Shown here: piece by piece, positions 7,816 through 10,634 of the stretch
Numbering within the stretch: the first letter of the stretch is position 1
Layout of the letters: each line of letters opens with the position of its first letter
Source: an uncultured bacterium
Lineage (GTDB): Bacteria; CALINM01
Assembly: GCA_938045315.1 (NCBI GenBank)
Contig: CALINM010000026.1
Span: 1 to 10,634, forward strand
Direction of reading: 5' to 3'
DNA length: 10,634 nucleotides
The notes under the pieces: model-generated
The model's input: only the letters and a program-made list of their open reading frames with translations
Database searches by the model: none
What the model was told of the DNA's origin: nothing
Translations under genes and position numbers: made by a program

Positions 7816-9828
7816 ATGGATGGCATGTTAATTTACGTTTTACCTGCTCTTGGTATTCTTGGTATTATCATCGCTTTTGGACTTTTTAGTGCAATAGCTG
7901 CCAAGCCAGCAGGTAATGAAAGAATGCAGGAAATAGCAGGATTAATTGAAGAGGGTGCTATGGCATTCCTGAAAAGAGAATACAAAACCCTTGCTATATT
8001 CCTTGCAATTGTTGCAGTTCTATTAGGTGTCTTTTTAAATGTTCAGACTTCAATCGCTTATATTTGTGGTGGACTTTCTTCAATACTTGCTGGTATTTTT
8101 GGTATGAAAGCTGCGGTTAAAGCAAATGTTAGAACATCCTGGGCTGCAAAAGAACATGGTGAAGGTGCAGCACTTATGGTTGCCTTTAATGGTGGTGCAG
8201 TTATGGGTATGGCAGTAGCTGGCTTAGGGCTTTTAGGTGTGGGTATCTTTTTTATAATCTTTGGACAGCCAGAAACTGCATCAATTATTAATGGTTATGC
8301 AATGGGAGCATCATCAATAGCTCTCTTTGCAAGGGTTGGTGGTGGAATTTATACTAAAGCAGCAGACGTAGGTTCAGATCTTGTTGGAAAGGTTGAAGCA
8401 GGTATCCCTGAGGATGACCCGAGAAACCCTGGAGTTATTGCTGATAATGTGGGTGATAATGTTGGTGACGTAGCAGGCATGGGTGCTGATATTTTTGAGT
8501 CCTATGTGGGAGCAATAATTGCGACGGTGGCAATAGGCGCTACTGTTGTTCCAGGGTCTGTAGAGGCTGCTTTAGGCTCAAAACCTCATCTAATGGTATT
8601 ACCAATAGCATATGCAGCCGTTGGAATTTTGGCCTCCATGATCAGTATAGCTATGATGAAAGTCTTTGCTAAATCAGGGCCAGCGGCAGCACTAAGAAAT
8701 GCCACATTTGCCTCTTCAGTTCTTTTCCTTATATTTGCTTGGATTATAACATACTTTTTGGATGTTAAAAATTCAGTTTTTATAGCTGTTCTTGCTGGTA
8801 ATGTGATAGGTGTTATCATAGGCTTAGTAACAGAATACTATACTTCAAGCAAACCTATTCAGAAAATTGCTGAGCAGAGCCAGAGTGGTCCAGCAACCAA
8901 TATAATCTCTGGTATAGCAGTTGGTTTGGAAAGCACAGCATTTCCTGTATTATTTATCTGTGCAGCAATTTTTGTAGCGAATGCAGTTGCTGGGGTTTAT
9001 GGTATAGGTGTTGCAGGTGTAGGAATGCTAGCAACAGTTGGATTAGTGATGTCAGTTGATGCATATGGTCCAATTGCGGATAATGCTGGTGGTATTACAG
9101 AGATGGCTGAGCTTGGTAAAGATGTAAGAAAGATTACCGATAAACTAGATTCCTTGGGTAACACTACTGCTGCTATAGGTAAGGGGTTTGCAATTGGTTC
9201 TGCTGCTCTTACAGCGCTTGCTCTCTTTGTTGCCTATAAACAGGCTGTTATGGTTAAATATCCAAACTTTACAATAGATCTTACAAAGCCTACAGTTGTT
9301 ATTGGACTTTTAATTGGTGGAATCATTCCTTTCTTAATTGGTGCTTTTACTATGACTTCTGTTGGTAAGGCTGCATATGATATGGTTCAGGAGATAAGGA
9401 GACAATTTAGAGAAATACCGGGATTGTTAGAGGGGAAACCAGGTGTTAAACCAGACCCAGCAACTTGTGTTGATATTAGTACAAAAGCAGCATTAAGGGA
9501 GATGATATTACCAGGTATTACTGCTGTCATTGCGCCTGTTCTTGTTGGTTTTATATTAGGTCCAGAGGCTTTAGCTGGTCTTCTTGCTGGAGCTACAGTA
9601 GCTGGTGTTCTTCTCGCACTTATGATGGCAAATGCTGGTGGTGCATGGGATAATGCTAAGAAATTCATAGAAGCAGGTAATTTTGGCGGTAAAGGTTCAG
9701 AACCTCACAAGGCAGCAGTAGTAGGTGATACTGTGGGAGATCCCTTTAAGGATACATCTGGTCCATCAATGAACATCCTCATTAAGCTAATGAGCGTTGT
9801 ATCTCTTGTTATTGCACCGTTATTGTAA
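7816..9828 (+). CDS. hppA: Membrane-bound ion-pumping pyrophosphatase, potassium-dependent type
   Basis: This integral membrane protein couples PPi hydrolysis to pumping of H+ or Na+ out of the cytoplasm. The 670 residues are mostly hydrophobic helices, about 16 as in the family, beginning with a segment at 5-28. The substrate site is seen in [11 protein letters not shown] (184-194), DDPRNP (200-205), DNVGDNVGD (210-218), [13 protein letters not shown] (414-426) and [16 protein letters not shown] (636-651). [10 protein letters not shown] at 448-457 has Ala at 452 and Gly at 455; in potassium-independent enzymes these are Lys and Thr, so potassium dependence is inferred. Glu228 in ADIFESY occupies the position of the Na+-site glutamate of the Thermotoga Na+-pump. 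That fits a Na+-pump or dual pump, but some H+-pumps also have it, so the ion is left open. The gene has its own promoter and ends at a strong hairpin. An overlapping 63-codon frame at 7698-7889 is not a gene. Confidence 0.96.
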   Translation: MDGMLIYVLPALGILGIIIAFGLFSAIAAKPAGNERMQEIAGLIEEGAMAFLKREYKTLAIFLAIVAVLLGVFLNVQTSIAYICGGLSSILAGIFGMKAAVKANVRTSWAAKEHGEGAALMVAFNGGAVMGMAVAGLGLLGVGIFFIIFGQPETASIINGYAMGASSIALFARVGGGIYTKAADVGSDLVGKVEAGIPEDDPRNPGVIADNVGDNVGDVAGMGADIFESYVGAIIATVAIGATVVPGSVEAALGSKPHLMVLPIAYAAVGILASMISIAMMKVFAKSGPAAALRNATFASSVLFLIFAWIITYFLDVKNSVFIAVLAGNVIGVIIGLVTEYYTSSKPIQKIAEQSQSGPATNIISGIAVGLESTAFPVLFICAAIFVANAVAGVYGIGVAGVGMLATVGLVMSVDAYGPIADNAGGITEMAELGKDVRKITDKLDSLGNTTAAIGKGFAIGSAALTALALFVAYKQAVMVKYPNFTIDLTKPTVVIGLLIGGIIPFLIGAFTMTSVGKAAYDMVQEIRRQFREIPGLLEGKPGVKPDPATCVDISTKAALREMILPGITAVIAPVLVGFILGPEALAGLLAGATVAGVLLALMMANAGGAWDNAKKFIEAGNFGGKGSEPHKAAVVGDTVGDPFKDTSGPSMNILIKLMSVVSLVIAPLL

Positions 9829-9843
9829 AAATTTTAGTAAATT

Positions 9844-9884
9844 AAAATAGGGACGCTTTTTTAAGCGTCCCTATTTTTGTTTTT
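9844..9884. terminator. Rho-independent terminator, probably bidirectional
   Basis: A perfect 15-bp stem pairs 9844-9858 with 9863-9877 around a TTTT loop. Its core is AGGGACGCTT with AAGCGTCCCT, and it is followed by T-rich TTTTTGTTTTT. It lies 15 bases after the hppA stop. Read from the other strand, the hairpin is also followed by a T-rich run (TTTTAATTT) and lies just past the stop of the convergent methyltransferase gene, so it can serve both. Confidence 0.93.
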
Positions 9885-10634
9885 ACAATAATTTCATTTT
9901 GTTTTTTATAGAAAAACCTCTGGGAATAAATGACATATTTTTGGTTTGTTCAAAAAATTTAAAAGTATCACCCATTCCCCCAGGAAGCAATAGATTTTTT
10001 ATTTTAATAATCTCTCTTTGGTAATTCTCAAAATTTTCCCTTTTTATATTTTCAAGTTCTTCAATGATACCTGTACCCATTAAAAAATAAGATTGCTCTA
10101 TGTAGCCTACGGTTTCCATCCCTGCTTGTTCACCAACGTCTTTAAGTAGGGTAAAATCGATGTGAAACGTTATATCCTGTATACCAGTTCTTACATAAGG
10201 GTTTTCGTTTGCAGTATGTTTATAATAACACATCAACGTCCCGCGGTTATGTGAATTATCAAATAATTCAGTTCTCGGATATCCATAGTCAATTGTTAAC
10301 ACAGCTCCCTGTTTAATTCTTCTAACAACTTGATTATAAAATGACTCAACTGCCAGAGAAACCTCAGTTCTAAAATTTTCTGGGATATTTATATGCCATT
10401 TTTTTAAAAAAGAAATAACTTCTTTATCTGGATTATCCAGCACTTCAACAAATTTATCACCTTGAAAGTCAACAAAAACTTGTCTTATAATTCCTTTATA
10501 ATCAGTTTGTAATATTTCAACAGGCATACTATCAAATAATTCATTAGAATAAAAGATACCATTAAATTCTGGTAGTTTGTCAGGTGTATCTATGAATGTA
10601 ATGTTTTTAAAAAAATTTGAAAATGAGTTGAATT
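9883..10634 (-). CDS. MidA-family (NDUFAF7-like) SAM-dependent methyltransferase, C-terminal part (start lies beyond window)
   Basis: The minus-strand frame is open from the right window edge to TAA at 9883-9885, giving 249 visible residues. It does not begin at the ATG at 10525-10527: the 35 codons before it are open and encode family sequence, including SNELFDSMPVEIL, which matches the NE-x-x-D-A-x-P-V motif of MidA proteins. Further marks are LTIDYGYPRTE (SAM-fold strand), RGTLMCYYKH, NENPY, GIQDITFHIDF and, near the end, LLPGGMGDTFKFF. The N-terminal glycine-rich SAM loop should lie outside the window. The eukaryotic relative NDUFAF7 methylates an arginine of the complex I subunit NDUFS2; bacterial substrates are not well defined, so the target here is unknown. 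The gene converges on hppA and shares its terminator. No promoter is visible. Confidence 0.9.
   Translation of the reverse strand, partial: FNSFSNFFKNITFIDTPDKLPEFNGIFYSNELFDSMPVEILQTDYKGIIRQVFVDFQGDKFVEVLDNPDKEVISFLKKWHINIPENFRTEVSLAVESFYNQVVRRIKQGAVLTIDYGYPRTELFDNSHNRGTLMCYYKHTANENPYVRTGIQDITFHIDFTLLKDVGEQAGMETVGYIEQSYFLMGTGIIEELENIKRENFENYQREIIKIKNLLLPGGMGDTFKFFEQTKNMSFIPRGFSIKNKMKLL

Noticed and set aside
7698-7889. 63-codon + strand frame between argG and hppA
   Set aside because: It overlaps the hppA start, spans the promoter and hppA ribosome site, and has no recognisable domain.

Overview
The window is AT-rich and almost fully coding. Eight genes or gene ends run on the + strand and one partial gene on the - strand. 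It looks like a chromosomal housekeeping region of a bacterium. The order xerC-hslV-hslU, an arginine block argB-argD-argF-argG, and a potassium-dependent membrane pyrophosphatase would fit an AT-rich anaerobe or thermophile. My tentative guess is Deferribacterota (Calditerrivibrio or Deferribacter relatives). This rests on general impression, not a search, and should be treated as low confidence.

Layout: 1-147 is the 3' end of a XerC tyrosine recombinase. Its tail overlaps hslV (131-670), which abuts hslU (671-1993). Seven bases later comes a protein with a receiver-like domain, two GAF domains and a terminal coiled coil but no output domain (2001-3497). It overlaps argB (3494-4381) by four bases, and argD (4381-5568), argF (5565-6500) and argG (6493-7695) follow with overlaps of 1, 4 and 8 bases. 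These genes look like one transcription unit. After a 120-base gap with a good sigma-70-type promoter comes hppA (7816-9828). A perfect 15-bp hairpin (9844-9877) then separates it from a convergent MidA-family methyltransferase gene that runs off the right edge (9883-10634).

How the genes work together: HslV and HslU form an ATP-dependent protease. ArgB and ArgD carry out the acetylglutamate phosphorylation and acetylornithine transamination steps, ArgF makes citrulline, and ArgG makes argininosuccinate, releasing PPi. argC, argJ/argE and argH are not in the window. HppA uses PPi to pump ions across the membrane. A functional link between ArgG and HppA is possible, but HppA has its own promoter and draws on the whole-cell PPi pool.

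I see no mobile element, CRISPR array, RNA gene or clearly new system. The least explained item is the receiver-GAF-GAF protein between hslU and argB. It sits where Bacillus-type xerC-clpQ-clpY operons carry the GAF-domain regulator codY. No gene-free stretch exceeds 120 bases.
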